DNA of 64,000 nucleotides. It comes from Sphingobacterium sp. BN32 (lineage in GTDB: Bacteria > Bacteroidota > Bacteroidia > Sphingobacteriales > Sphingobacteriaceae). The stretch is taken from assembly GCF_030503615.1 (NCBI RefSeq), contig NZ_CP129963.1:2604001-2668000 (forward strand). The letters run 5' to 3'. The number at the start of each line of letters is the position of its first letter. Positions within the stretch are counted from its first letter, which is position 1. A program made the translations under genes and the position numbers. Below, in pieces: positions 9,533 through 19,500 of the stretch. Under the pieces are notes generated by a model. It was not told the DNA's origin. It did not search any database and worked only from the letters and a program-made list of their open reading frames with translations.

Positions 9533-9994
9533 TTAAAGAATAACATTACGCTTAAATGCACAGCCCAATTCGATAATAGAATCTGTCTTCGCAATGCCAG
9601 GTATATTATCGATTTTTTCATATAGCAACTGGCGCATATGCTCGTGATTTTTAGCGATGAGCTTAATATATAGGGTATAATTCCCGGTGATATAGTAGCA
9701 TTCTGTGACCTCGGGAATTTTCTGAAGTTCTTCAATAACCCGCTTCGAGTCACCATCTTTTTCCAGGCTTATTCCCGTAAAGGCGCCCCAATCATAGCCT
9801 AAAGCCTTTTCATTCAGCACCGGTCTTACACCTTCCAAAATTCCTTGTTCGGTCAATCTATTGATTCTTTGATGAATCATCGTATTCGAAACGCCTAATT
9901 CTGTCGCAATAGCGGAGTACGCAATGCGACCATCACGCTCCAAAACCTTCAAGATATTTACATCGAAATCATCTGGTTTATTTATGTTGTTCAT
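9533..9994 (-). CDS. Lrp/AsnC-family transcriptional regulator
   Basis: 153 residues. The N-terminal helix-turn-helix runs about 8-60 (DVNILKVLERDGRIAYSAIATELGVSNTMIHQRINRL) and is followed by an RAM effector-binding domain (about 75-145) with ITGNYTLYIKL. These proteins form octamers and respond to amino acids. The gene is divergent from ornithine aminotransferase with a 125-base gap, a layout in which such regulators often control the neighbouring amino-acid catabolic operon. Control of rocD-arginase by arginine or ornithine is therefore likely but inferred. It converges with the heme oxygenase 38 bases away. Confidence 0.9.
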   Translation of the reverse strand: MNNINKPDDFDVNILKVLERDGRIAYSAIATELGVSNTMIHQRINRLTEQGILEGVRPVLNEKALGYDWGAFTGISLEKDGDSKRVIEELQKIPEVTECYYITGNYTLYIKLIAKNHEHMRQLLYEKIDNIPGIAKTDSIIELGCAFKRNVIL

Positions 9995-10059
9995 GGTCTA
10001 TGTTGATGTTAATTTAACTCAAAAATACAAACAATAAAGTCAAATTACATACAAAAATA

Positions 10060-10089
10060 TTGTTTTTGAATAAAAATAACTTAATTTTG
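10060..10089 (+). promoter_or_regulatory. Bacteroidota-type promoter of rocD
   Basis: TTG at 10060-10062, a 19-base spacer, and TAATTTTG at 10082-10089 fit the TTG-N19/20-TAnnTTTG promoter of the primary sigma factor in Bacteroidota. The -7 box ends 30 bases before the rocD ATG. The AT-rich gap between the Lrp gene and rocD would also hold the operators. Confidence 0.65.
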
Positions 10090-10119
10090 ATTTTCGAACC
10101 TACGTAAAAAATAACAATT

Positions 10120-11382
10120 ATGAATATCTCAAGTAAAAATCTCAACGCTCAGCACTTTATTGACTTAGAAGATAAGTACGGTGCACATAACTACCATCCA
10201 CTGCCTGTCGTACTAGAAAAAGGTGAAGGGGTATTTGTATGGGACGTTGAAGGCAAAAGATATTATGACTTTCTTTCTGCATATTCTGCCGTCAATCAAG
10301 GACATTGTCATCCCCGTATTATTAACGCGCTAAAAACACAAGCAGAAAAACTAACGCTTACCTCTCGCGCGTTTTACAACAACAAGCTCGGCGAACTGGA
10401 AGAGTTCCTTTGCACATTATTCGGTTTTGACAAAGCATTGATGATGAATTCCGGCGTGGAAGCAGTCGAGACGGCGATGAAATTATGTAGAAAATGGGCA
10501 TACCAAGTAAAGGGTCTTTCAGAGAACAGCGCGAAGATTGTATTCGCCAAAGATAATTTCCATGGTAGAACGCTATCGGTAATTTCCGCTTCGAATGATA
10601 CGACCGCCACAACCAACTTTGGTCCCTTCCTAGAGGGAATCGTTCAGGTTCCATACGACGATATCGAAGCCTTCGAAAGCTTGTTGAAATCGGACCCACA
10701 TATTGCAGGTTTTATTGTGGAACCTATTCAGGGCGAAGCCGGAATCATTGTACCTCGTGCGGACTACTTAGCGCAAGTTAGAGCTTTATGTACCCAGTAT
10801 AATGTTCTTTTCATCGCAGATGAAATCCAAACCGGAATTGCCCGTACAGGAAGCATGCTCGCCTCTTACGATATAAGCGATGCGAATTCAAAGAGCAAAC
10901 CGGATGTCATCATTCTGGGCAAGGCCTTATCTGGAGGTGTATTGCCTGTGTCTGCCGTGTTAGCAAATGATGAGGTGATGCTGACGATTAAGCCCGGAGA
11001 ACATGGTTCGACTTATGGCGGCAACCCGCTTGCCTGTGCAGTCGCCTTAGAAGCTGTTAAAACAGTAATCGATGAAGACCTTGCCAAACGTGCCGAAGAA
11101 ATGGGCGAATTGTTTAGAGCGGGATTAACGGATATCGCGACCCGTTGCAAACTCATCACTACCGTACGTGGAAAGGGATTGCTGACCGCCATTGTAATCG
11201 ACGCAACTGAAGACGATGACACTGCTTGGAACATTTGCTTGGCGTTTAAAGAAAACGGCCTTCTAGCCAAACCTACACACGGAAATAAAATACGCTTAGC
11301 TCCCCCATTGGTCATTAGCAAAGAGGAAATCGAGGAATGTCTTCACATTATCGAAAAGTCTTTAGTTAACTTTGCATCGTAA
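10120..11382 (+). CDS. rocD: Ornithine--oxo-acid aminotransferase
   Basis: 420 residues, class-III PLP aminotransferase. Visible signatures: [21 protein letters not shown] at the N-terminus, the cofactor-site [25 protein letters not shown], the [13 protein letters not shown] block, and [11 protein letters not shown] with the Schiff-base Lys about 268. It converts ornithine plus 2-oxoglutarate to glutamate-5-semialdehyde plus glutamate. Arginase starts one base after its stop, so the pair forms an operon that turns arginine into glutamate semialdehyde. A divergent Lrp regulator precedes it and a promoter is visible at 10060-10089. Confidence 0.95.
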   Translation: MNISSKNLNAQHFIDLEDKYGAHNYHPLPVVLEKGEGVFVWDVEGKRYYDFLSAYSAVNQGHCHPRIINALKTQAEKLTLTSRAFYNNKLGELEEFLCTLFGFDKALMMNSGVEAVETAMKLCRKWAYQVKGLSENSAKIVFAKDNFHGRTLSVISASNDTTATTNFGPFLEGIVQVPYDDIEAFESLLKSDPHIAGFIVEPIQGEAGIIVPRADYLAQVRALCTQYNVLFIADEIQTGIARTGSMLASYDISDANSKSKPDVIILGKALSGGVLPVSAVLANDEVMLTIKPGEHGSTYGGNPLACAVALEAVKTVIDEDLAKRAEEMGELFRAGLTDIATRCKLITTVRGKGLLTAIVIDATEDDDTAWNICLAFKENGLLAKPTHGNKIRLAPPLVISKEEIEECLHIIEKSLVNFAS

Positions 11383-11383
11383 C

Positions 11384-12328
11384 ATGGAAAGACCAATTGA
11401 ACTGATCAAGAACAGGTCGGATATCGGTGCTGGCACACGCGGTGCCGACTTGGGGATTGATGCAATGGAAATTGCAGCAATCAATAAGGGGAGCTTCTTT
11501 TTCAAAAAACACCCATTTATCGACGTGCCGACGCGAAACGAGTCGGTTTACGAAATCGAAGGGAATACCTGTGCTAAGCACATCAAGCAGATCTATCAAC
11601 AGTGTAAAGATCTTTGTTCCATTGTCGAGAACAGTTTGATGAAGGCGAACTTCCCCTTGGTTTTCTCGGGAGATCACTCCTCAGCGATTGGAACAGTGGC
11701 CGGTATTCGTGCAAAATTCCCCGACAAGAAATTAGGGATTATATGGATCGACGCACATGCGGATATACATTCACCCTACACCACTCCATCCGGAAATATG
11801 CACGGCATGCCTATCGCTGCAATCTTGGGAATTGATAATACCTCCGCTCAAAAGAACGATATCAATCCGGAAACACAAGCTTACTGGAATAAACTGAAGG
11901 CGATGAGCGAACATGGTACGCGCGTAGCGAAAGAACATATTGTTTATTTTGGCGTTCGCGATACAGAGGTTGAGGAAGATCAACTCATCGAAAAACTAGG
12001 GATCAGAAACTACAAAGTGGAGGAAGTCAGGAGAAAAGGAATTCCTGCATGCATCCAAGAATGTCAGGACAGACTTGCAGACTGCGACATTCTTTACCTT
12101 TCCTTCGACGTCGACAGCATGGACAGCGACCTGGTATCCGAAGGAACCGGAACACCCGTTCCAAAAGGGTTTCTTCCCAGCGAGGTCCAAGAAATTATTA
12201 TTGACCTGATGAAAGATGAACGCGTAAAATGTTTTGAAATCGTCGAGGTTAATCCACTCTTGGATAAGCAAGGAAACAAGATGGCAGAAATAGCCTTCGA
12301 TATTTTAGAGAAAACGTTCGGGGTTTAG
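11384..12328 (+). CDS. rocF: Arginase
   Basis: 314 residues from the ATG chosen here, which lies one base after the rocD stop; an in-frame TTG at 11372 lies inside rocD and is less likely. The ureohydrolase binuclear manganese motifs are all present: SGDHS (His about 98), DAHADIHSP (Asp 123, His 125, Asp 127) and SFDVDSMDSD (Asp 242, Asp 244), and GNMHGMP follows the second motif as in arginases. It hydrolyses arginine to ornithine and urea in the cytoplasm. It is co-transcribed with rocD and ends at a strong hairpin terminator. Agmatinase or formimidoglutamase is the family alternative, but the rocD partner favours arginase. Confidence 0.93.
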   Translation: MERPIELIKNRSDIGAGTRGADLGIDAMEIAAINKGSFFFKKHPFIDVPTRNESVYEIEGNTCAKHIKQIYQQCKDLCSIVENSLMKANFPLVFSGDHSSAIGTVAGIRAKFPDKKLGIIWIDAHADIHSPYTTPSGNMHGMPIAAILGIDNTSAQKNDINPETQAYWNKLKAMSEHGTRVAKEHIVYFGVRDTEVEEDQLIEKLGIRNYKVEEVRRKGIPACIQECQDRLADCDILYLSFDVDSMDSDLVSEGTGTPVPKGFLPSEVQEIIIDLMKDERVKCFEIVEVNPLLDKQGNKMAEIAFDILEKTFGV

Positions 12329-12616
12329 ATTTTAGACATTAGATTTTAGACAATAGACTTTTGGATGGCGCCGCTGAGGCGCCATTCTTTTTGGAAATTC
12401 TACTTAGTAATCATACCTATGGCGTAAGATCCTGCCCATCCTTGCATCCTTCCTTTCCTGGTTCAGAAATAGTATTTAGTAGTTAGTACTTAGTAGTTAG
12501 ACCGATGGCGTAACTATCCTGTCAATCCTTAAATCCTTCCTTTCCTGGTACTCAAGACAGCACTCCAATATTCAACCCTAGGTCTAATTACTAACTACTA
12601 AATACTAACTACTAAC
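12326..12616. repeat. Patch of short degenerate intergenic repeats
   Basis: The spacer between arginase and asnB is built from repeated words. 12325-12359 repeats TAGATTTTAGACAT-like units. Two copies of a roughly 45-base unit beginning ATGGCGTA and ending CCTTCCTTTCCTGGT lie at 12419-12462 and 12505-12549. A TTAGTAGTTAGTACTTAGTA-like run at about 12475-12500 is mirrored on the other strand at about 12589-12616. The repeats supply part of the arginase stop codon and the last four codons plus stop of asnB, so they press against both genes. Confidence 0.75.
12365..12392 (+). terminator. Terminator after arginase
   Basis: Perfect 8-base stem ATGGCGCC / GGCGCCAT with a 5-base loop, followed by TCTTTTT. 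It sits 37 bases after the arginase stop, inside the repeat patch. Confidence 0.8.
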
Positions 12617-14290
12617 AAAACTTTTCTCATAACTCTCCTTATGCACAGAAGCTACTGCTCTACCCGACGGGTCGTTTAAGTTCTGGAATGAAGCGTCCCA
12701 CAATAAAGCTTCCGGCGTACTGCATGCTACTGATTTCACCGAAGGCACGGTCTTCGCTGCGGCGTCCGAAGGGAAATGCGATTCAAAGATACTGCGGTAT
12801 AGATATTCCTCTTTGTTTTTCGGTGTATTGATTGGGAAACGGCTTGCGGCTATTTCAAACTCTGTATCAGTCACCAAGCGTTCGGCTTGTTCCTTCAGCG
12901 TATCGATCCATGAATAGCCAACCCCATCAGAGAACTGCTCCTTCTGGCGCCAAGCAATGCTTTCGGGCAGGTAGTCTTCAAATGCCTTACGCACTACCCA
13001 TTTCTCCATACGCCCATCCTTAATCATCTTATCCGCCGGGTTAATGCGCATAGCAATATCCATAAACTCTTTATCCAAAAATGGAACTCTTCCTTCTACG
13101 CCCCAGGCCGCTAACGACTTGTTTGCGCGAAGGCAATCGTATAGATAAAGCTTTTTCAGCTTGCGAACGGTTTCTTCGTGAAACTCTTGTGCGTTAGGAG
13201 CCTTATGGAAATATAAGTACCCCCCAAATAGCTCATCCGAGCCCTCCCCCGACAAAACCATTTTAATACCCATGGATTTGATTACGCGCGCCAAAAGATA
13301 CATCGGCGTTGAAGCTCTGATGGTGGTCACATCATAAGTTTCCAAATGATAGATAACGTCTCGAATGGCGTCCAATCCCTCTTGTATAGTGAAATTTACC
13401 TCATGATGTATAGTCCCGATATGATCGGCGGCCTTCTGAGCTGCAATGAGATCGGGTGAGCCTACCAATCCCACGGCAAATGAATGCAGTTGCGGATACC
13501 AGGCATCTTCCTGATCCTGGCTCTCAATACGCTTCGATGCAAATTTCTTCGTCACTGCTGCGATTACGGAGGAATCCAGTCCTCCCGACAGTAGTACACC
13601 ATAAGGAACATCCGACATGAGCTGACGATGTACCGCATCTTCCAACCCTTTCCTCAACACATCGATGTCTGTTGCTGCATCTTTCACGGCCTCGTAGTTT
13701 TCCCAATCACGGCTGTACCAACGCTGTGGCGATAAGCCCACCTTGCTGTACAGATAATGCCCCGGAGGAAACTGGTCTATTTCTACACAATAACCTTCTA
13801 AGGATTTTAGCTCCGATGCAACAAATAATTGCCCGAACTCATCCTTGCCATAATAAAGTGGGATAATCCCCATATGGTCACGCGCAATGAAAAAAGAATC
13901 ATCACGACCATCATATAATGCGAATCCAAAGATTCCATTTAACTCCTCCACAAAGGAAGGACCTTTTTCCAAGTATAATGCCAATACAACTTCCGAATCA
14001 GACTGCGTTGAAAACTGATAATTAGGTAGAGAATTTCGTAGGTCTTGGTGGTTATAGATCTCTCCATTTACAGCTAAAACAACTTGTCCATCTGGACTGA
14101 ATAAGGGCTGACTGCCCGATTTAGGGTCAACAATCGCTAATCGCTCATGCGCTAAAATAGCGCGATCCGAACTAAAGATTCCTGACCAGTCTGGTCCTCT
14201 ATGACGAATTCTTTTCGACATCTCTAATACCTGAGGTCTTAATCCCTCAGCGGACTGCTTCAAATCAAATGCACCTACGATTCCACACAT
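12605..14290 (-). CDS. asnB: Asparagine synthetase B (glutamine-hydrolysing)
   Basis: 561 residues, close to E. coli AsnB (554). The N-terminal class-II glutaminase has the catalytic Cys 2 (MCGIVGAFD), with RHRGPDWSG, LAHERLAIVDP and VNGEIYNH. The synthetase half has the ATP pyrophosphatase loop SGGLDSS (Ser about 235) and SGEGSDELFGGY. It makes asparagine from aspartate, glutamine and ATP in the cytoplasm. It faces the arginase operon across the repeat patch and diverges from the SusC/SusD sigma factor. If the locus imports an aspartate-rich polymer, asnB would be a natural sink for the aspartate, but this link is only positional. The last four codons consist of repeat sequence. Confidence 0.94.
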   Translation of the reverse strand: MCGIVGAFDLKQSAEGLRPQVLEMSKRIRHRGPDWSGIFSSDRAILAHERLAIVDPKSGSQPLFSPDGQVVLAVNGEIYNHQDLRNSLPNYQFSTQSDSEVVLALYLEKGPSFVEELNGIFGFALYDGRDDSFFIARDHMGIIPLYYGKDEFGQLFVASELKSLEGYCVEIDQFPPGHYLYSKVGLSPQRWYSRDWENYEAVKDAATDIDVLRKGLEDAVHRQLMSDVPYGVLLSGGLDSSVIAAVTKKFASKRIESQDQEDAWYPQLHSFAVGLVGSPDLIAAQKAADHIGTIHHEVNFTIQEGLDAIRDVIYHLETYDVTTIRASTPMYLLARVIKSMGIKMVLSGEGSDELFGGYLYFHKAPNAQEFHEETVRKLKKLYLYDCLRANKSLAAWGVEGRVPFLDKEFMDIAMRINPADKMIKDGRMEKWVVRKAFEDYLPESIAWRQKEQFSDGVGYSWIDTLKEQAERLVTDTEFEIAASRFPINTPKNKEEYLYRSIFESHFPSDAAAKTVPSVKSVACSTPEALLWDASFQNLNDPSGRAVASVHKESYEKSFVSS

Positions 14291-14593
14291 AAAATTTCAA
14301 TTTTAATACCTAATTCTTGTTTTTGTTTAATTATTGATACAAAGTAAACGATTAAATAATTAATATCATAATGTTTTTTAATTTTTGTTGAAATATTAAT
14401 AATATAAACAACCTTTTGTTAAGCAATTCATATGAAAATTCGGTTTTCATTACAATAAAAGCACAGTCAATTATTATTCTGCATTTGGTAAATTAAAAAG
14501 CCGTGTAATTAATTTTTTATTATCTTCGAATATCACCTAGCATGGGCTTTCGTCAGCGAAAGCAACATATTAACCGTCTTTACAAGCCGATCA
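14291..14593. other. AT-rich divergent intergenic region
   Basis: 303 bases between asnB and the sigma factor gene. It must hold both promoters. It is very AT-rich in the asnB-proximal half. No convincing palindromic operator or riboswitch was seen; a TATCTTCG at about 14520 is only a partial -7 match. Confidence 0.5.
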
Positions 14594-15190
14594 ATGACAA
14601 AGCAAGAAATAGATCAATTATTCCTACTCGCATTATCCAACGCTGATGAAAATGCGTACAGGGAATTGTTTCGTCTTTTTTGGAACCCCATCTACAAAAC
14701 GATCTTTCAGCACGTCAAATCAAAAGAACAAGCCGAAGACTTATGCCAAGAAGTATTTACTAAAGTATATCACCGTCGAAAGCAACTATCCGAGGTTCGA
14801 GATCTCCAAAATTATATTTTTATCATCGCCAGAAACTGCAGTATCGATTTCTTGCGCAAAAAGAGCCCCAAGGCAGAACATGTGGAATCCTTAAACGATT
14901 TCTTTCAGGACTCGCAGCCACAACCAGATAAAATATTAGAATACAAACAATTGGATTCTACGATGCAAATGGCAATTAACGAGTTGCCGCAGCAATTGAA
15001 AGAAGTATTTATTAAAAGCCGAATAGAAGGATTGAGCCACGAAGAGATTGCTAAACAAGTTGGTATTTCTGTATTTTCATCAAAAACCTATATCGTCCGA
15101 GCCCTACAACGGATTAGAAAATCCTTACAACAGCATGAAGCATTAAGAACATTGATCTTAATGTCTCTTCTTTGGTCTCAATACCGCTGA
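14594..15190 (+). CDS. ECF RNA polymerase sigma factor (FecI/SusC-associated class)
   Basis: 198 residues. Sigma region 2 is visible at about 20-90 (AYRELFRLFWNPIYKTIF, then EQAEDLCQEVFTKVY) and region 4 at about 130-185 (LPQQLKEVFIKSRIEGLSHEEIAKQVGISVFSSKTY cut by variation). This is the form usually annotated as RNA polymerase sigma-70 factor, Bacteroidetes expansion family. A FecR anti-sigma gene follows after 109 bases, then SusC with an STN domain, so it should drive the SusC operon when SusC senses its substrate from outside. It diverges from asnB. Confidence 0.93.
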   Translation: MTKQEIDQLFLLALSNADENAYRELFRLFWNPIYKTIFQHVKSKEQAEDLCQEVFTKVYHRRKQLSEVRDLQNYIFIIARNCSIDFLRKKSPKAEHVESLNDFFQDSQPQPDKILEYKQLDSTMQMAINELPQQLKEVFIKSRIEGLSHEEIAKQVGISVFSSKTYIVRALQRIRKSLQQHEALRTLILMSLLWSQYR

Positions 15191-15299
15191 TTTCAATAAA
15201 ATTTTGCTTTTTCTGTATTCCTTCCTTATGATTCTGCGTCATTAGAATTATACGGCCGTTTGCCAAAGCCTCAGCCTTATAACATTTAATGCCTTTCTA

Positions 15300-16478
15300 A
15301 TGATGAATCAAGAATATATTGAGAACCTATATAATAAATTTTGCCAAGGAATACTCCGACCTGACGAATTGCGCGAATGGCAAGCGATCGTCGAGGATCC
15401 TCGGAATGAAAAACTGATCCAAGAAATAATGGATAGGCATTTTCAAGAACAAATTCCTTCCAAGGACCATCACGCTGAATCCGATCTTGCCTTTGAACGC
15501 TTTCGTAGAGAGGTGCTGCTTCCTGAAAGCAAACAGAATACAAAAACGATTAATCGAACATTTCAAATGAACTGGCTGAAATATGCCGCAATAATAACCG
15601 TGCTGCTTGGGTTCGCGATCACCGTAAAACGCATGACTACTTCAAAAAATGAAACTATCCCCTTGCTTACAGAAACCAAAAGTGCTGACATTCAAGCTGG
15701 ATCAACACAGGCAATTCTAAGAAGTAACAAGGGAGAAGTCCTGCGCTTAGGCGAACATAGCGACCTCAGATTTACGGATGGCGAAATTCTGGTAGAAAAT
15801 AAAACGATAAGAAAAGTTCAAAAAGAAGTTTGGCATACCCTAGAGACGCCAAGAGCATCGGAATACAGGATGATTCTATCAGACGGTACGCGCGTCTTTT
15901 TGAATGCCGGGTCTAAACTTTATTTCCCCGCCGAGTTCAGCACAAATTCACGAGAGGTTCGACTAGAGGGAGAAGCTTTTTTTGAAGTCGCTCACGATGC
16001 GAAGAAACCTTTCCACGTCATTATTGAAAATCAAAGAATTGAGGTGCTAGGCACTTCATTTAACATCAATAGTTATGAAAAAAACAGCATCAAAACAACC
16101 CTTATTACAGGAAGAGTAAAGATAAACACGCCTAATGCAGAACTTCTCTTAGAGCCAGGACAACAAGCACTCAGTATTGGCAACAAGCTAACAAAACATA
16201 ACATCGATGTGAACGATGAAATCGCATGGACGCAAGCTAGAATCGCCTTCTCGAAGAAAACCATTAAACAGATTGCGATGCAGATAGAACGTTGGTACGA
16301 CGTCAAATTCGTATTCGACGCTAACCTCAATGATGTCGAGAATAAAACATTCTCAGGAAATATCGCACGAACAAGCAATTTATCCGAAGTACTCAAAATA
16401 TTCACTTTAACAAATGCCATTAACTATAAAATCGAAGGGAGAACCGTCTATGTGAAGAAATTTACCCGCAGCCAGTAA
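15300..16478 (+). CDS. FecR-family anti-sigma factor
   Basis: 392 residues. A cytoplasmic N-terminal part of about 90 residues (a helical anti-sigma segment beginning with NLYNKFCQG) is followed by a single membrane helix at about 91-108 (WLKYAAIITVLLGFAITV). The periplasmic FecR domain includes LPDGTRV-like LSDGTRVFLNAGSKLYFP and VRLEGEAFFEVAHDAKKPFHV. The C-terminal DUF4974-like domain has SKKTIKQIAMQIERWYDVKF. In the known mechanism it holds the sigma factor until the STN domain of the partner SusC contacts its periplasmic part. It sits between the sigma factor and susC. Confidence 0.93.
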   Translation: MMNQEYIENLYNKFCQGILRPDELREWQAIVEDPRNEKLIQEIMDRHFQEQIPSKDHHAESDLAFERFRREVLLPESKQNTKTINRTFQMNWLKYAAIITVLLGFAITVKRMTTSKNETIPLLTETKSADIQAGSTQAILRSNKGEVLRLGEHSDLRFTDGEILVENKTIRKVQKEVWHTLETPRASEYRMILSDGTRVFLNAGSKLYFPAEFSTNSREVRLEGEAFFEVAHDAKKPFHVIIENQRIEVLGTSFNINSYEKNSIKTTLITGRVKINTPNAELLLEPGQQALSIGNKLTKHNIDVNDEIAWTQARIAFSKKTIKQIAMQIERWYDVKFVFDANLNDVENKTFSGNIARTSNLSEVLKIFTLTNAINYKIEGRTVYVKKFTRSQ

Positions 16479-16549
16479 AAACTATTTGAGCAATATAGAC
16501 TCCAATAGGAACAAAAAAACCAATAATAATCAACCCAATAAATTACATT

Positions 16550-19500
16550 ATGAAAAGTATCGAGCATACCAAAATATGGAAAAAGCTAGTTTGGAATTTG
16601 AGAGGTAGCCACAAAATTACGCTCACCCTATTCTTACTAAGCTACGCATTGCTTGCGTTTAGCGGCTCTGCACAAACGATTACATTAAATGCGAAAGGAG
16701 CAACGGCCGAAAAACTGATTAAGGAAATCCAACGACAATCTGGATTCAATTTTCTTTATGATGACGCGCTTGTAGAACATCTCCGCATTAAGCAAATCAA
16801 CCTCAAGAATGTCACAATCAATCAGGCATTGGACGCCATTTTCAACAATACCGGCATTACCTATACCGTTGTCAATCGCGATATTGCGATCGTACGCACT
16901 GCCCTTTTGGAGGGAGCAAACGTTAGCTTTGCGCAAAGCGAAATTACGGGACAAGTAACGACCGAAGCTGGTAACCCTATTCCCTACGCAAGCGTTAAAA
17001 ACAAAAACACAGGAGCAACGACTAGCACCAATGAGCAAGGTCGTTTTCAAATCTCTGCAACAGTCAATCAGACGCTGACGATTACCGCAGTAGGATATGT
17101 CCTGAAAGAAGTACGTATAACCAATCAGCAGACGATTAACGTTCGACTTTCTGAACGCGTAGAAACGCTGGAAGACATTGTGGTAACGGGCTATACGGCT
17201 TATGACAAGAAATTATCGAGTAGTGTCTCTAGTACCGTACAAGCTAAAGATATCAATCAGGTGCCTGGGCTTACTATCGACCAAATTCTGCAAGGTCGTG
17301 TACCGGGGATGAGCGTCATATCAAGCTCCGGACAACCCGGACAAAGCTCAGCAGTTGTCATTCGTGGAGTTGGTAGTATCAACGGGTCAAATTCGCCCTT
17401 ATACGTTTTAGACGGTATCCCTATCGAATCTTCCTACATGCAAACCATCAACCCGAACGACTTTGAAAATGTAACAGTACTCAAAGATGCATCGGCAACC
17501 GCCCTTTATGGCTCCCGCGGCGCCAATGGTGTGATCTTATTGACCTCAAAAAAAGGTACAGCAGGTAAGATGATCGTAAATTATAACTCGCAATATGGCG
17601 TGACCACCTTGAGCCGACCAAATTTCGAAATGATGACCACGGCAGAGCGAATGTTGTTTGAAGAAGAGGCCGGCGAGAAATACGGAAAAAATTACGGACC
17701 AGGCTGGACTTATTCGCCAAAGAACCCAAAATACATCAACGGCACGCAGGCTTTCAGAGATCAGGCTGATCATATCCTAGACAGCATACGCAACATCAAT
17801 GTGGATTGGAGAGACCAGTTTTTCAAAAACGGAAGTTTCATGGAGCAACAGGTTTCTTTTCAAGGAGGGACAGATAAAGTCAGATACTACAATTCATTAA
17901 ATTATTACAATCAAGATGGTGTGGCGATACGTACAGGTCTGAAACGCTTTAATTTAAAAAGCAATTTGGACTTCGGCGATGATAAACTTACCGGAAACTT
18001 GAATGTAGGATTAGGCTATTCAAAATCGCAATTCACTGAAGGTGAAGGCGCCACTGGCGTTGGATCTTCCATGGCCTCCGTTTACTACGCCCTGCCCTAT
18101 GAGCAACCATACGCTCCAGACGGAACACTGATACATTTCGGAAATGAAGACGATTACTTTATTCTAGATCAACGTGAGGGCTCCGCAGGATTGGAACGCT
18201 TGTTTAACTCGTGGGACAAAATGAATCAATTTAAGACTATCCTCGGTGGATCTTTGAACTATCAGATAACACCTACTTTGAAAGCCTCAACACGTGCTGG
18301 CGCAGATTATAGGGCGTCTAATAGCGAGATTTTCATTAATCCCGACTCTTATTATGGGTCTAGAAAAAATGCGAATACTTTGGGTGGCAAAGGGCGCTTG
18401 ACACAAGGAAATCAACGAAACTTCAACTTCGTATCAACCACCGGGCTAACTTACAACGAACTGTTCAACGATGTACATGACTTGGAAGCTTCGGTTTATT
18501 ATGAATACTTATATAATGACTATCGTTCTTTTGGATTCAATGCCTTTGGTATTGATGGTCGACTTCCTGGAACTCCCGCAGGTGTAACCAATGGTAATGT
18601 CGATTTTATGCCAAACGTTACTGGCGGTAAAACCAAAAGCGCATTAACGTCCTTTATGGGAATTGCACGTTACTCTTTCGACAAGAAGTATACTCTTACA
18701 GGGAGTTACCGCTACGACGGATCCACGAAAGTTGCACCAGCAAACAAATGGCAGGGATTTTACTCCGTCGGCGCTAATTGGAATGCAAAACGTGAAGCTT
18801 TCTTAGAAACAGTAGACCAAATCAAAGAGTTAAACTTCCGGCTGAGCTACGGGTCAACGGCAAGCCCATACGGCGGCGATTTTGACTACCTGGCGACCTA
18901 TGCTGTAGGCGCATCTTATGGCGGTGTTATGGGGATACAAGCCAGTAGAGCCGGAAATGTTGACTTCGATTGGGAATACATAAACGAATTTAATGCCGGA
19001 ATGGACATCGCTCTATTCCAAGAACGATGGTTAAGGCTATCCGTAGACTATTATAATAAAATCACCAACAACATGTATATCCTGCAACCGCCACCGGCAA
19101 CTTCGGGGTTCAGCTCGTTAAACCTGAGCACCGGAAAGATGCAAAACAAGGGAATTGAGTGGGATATTAATGCAGATATACTACGTTCTGGTAATTTCAA
19201 ATGGAGCTTAGGGATGAATGCTGCTTACAACAAGAATACAATTCTTGAGGTAACCGATTACACAGATGAGTTTGCTGATGGCGATAGCCGAATTATCAAA
19301 GTTGGATATTCTTACGGCACCTACTTTGCACCAAAATGGGCAGGAGTAGACACAGAAACCGGAGAACCACAATACTACGATAAAGAAGGAAACATCACCA
19401 AGACCTACAACGCAACAGAGCAAAGTGTACCTCTTGATGCTAGCCTTTATCCTAAATGGACTGGCGGCTTACATACCCAAATATCTTATAAAGGCTTTAC

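Noticed and set aside
9517..9756. 79-codon minus-strand frame overlapping the Lrp-type regulator
   Set aside because: It lies out of frame inside the regulator gene and has no recognisable domain.
12419..12549. Spaced repeats that might be a CRISPR array
   Set aside because: Only two imperfect 45-base copies, with no regular spacers, no leader and no cas genes.
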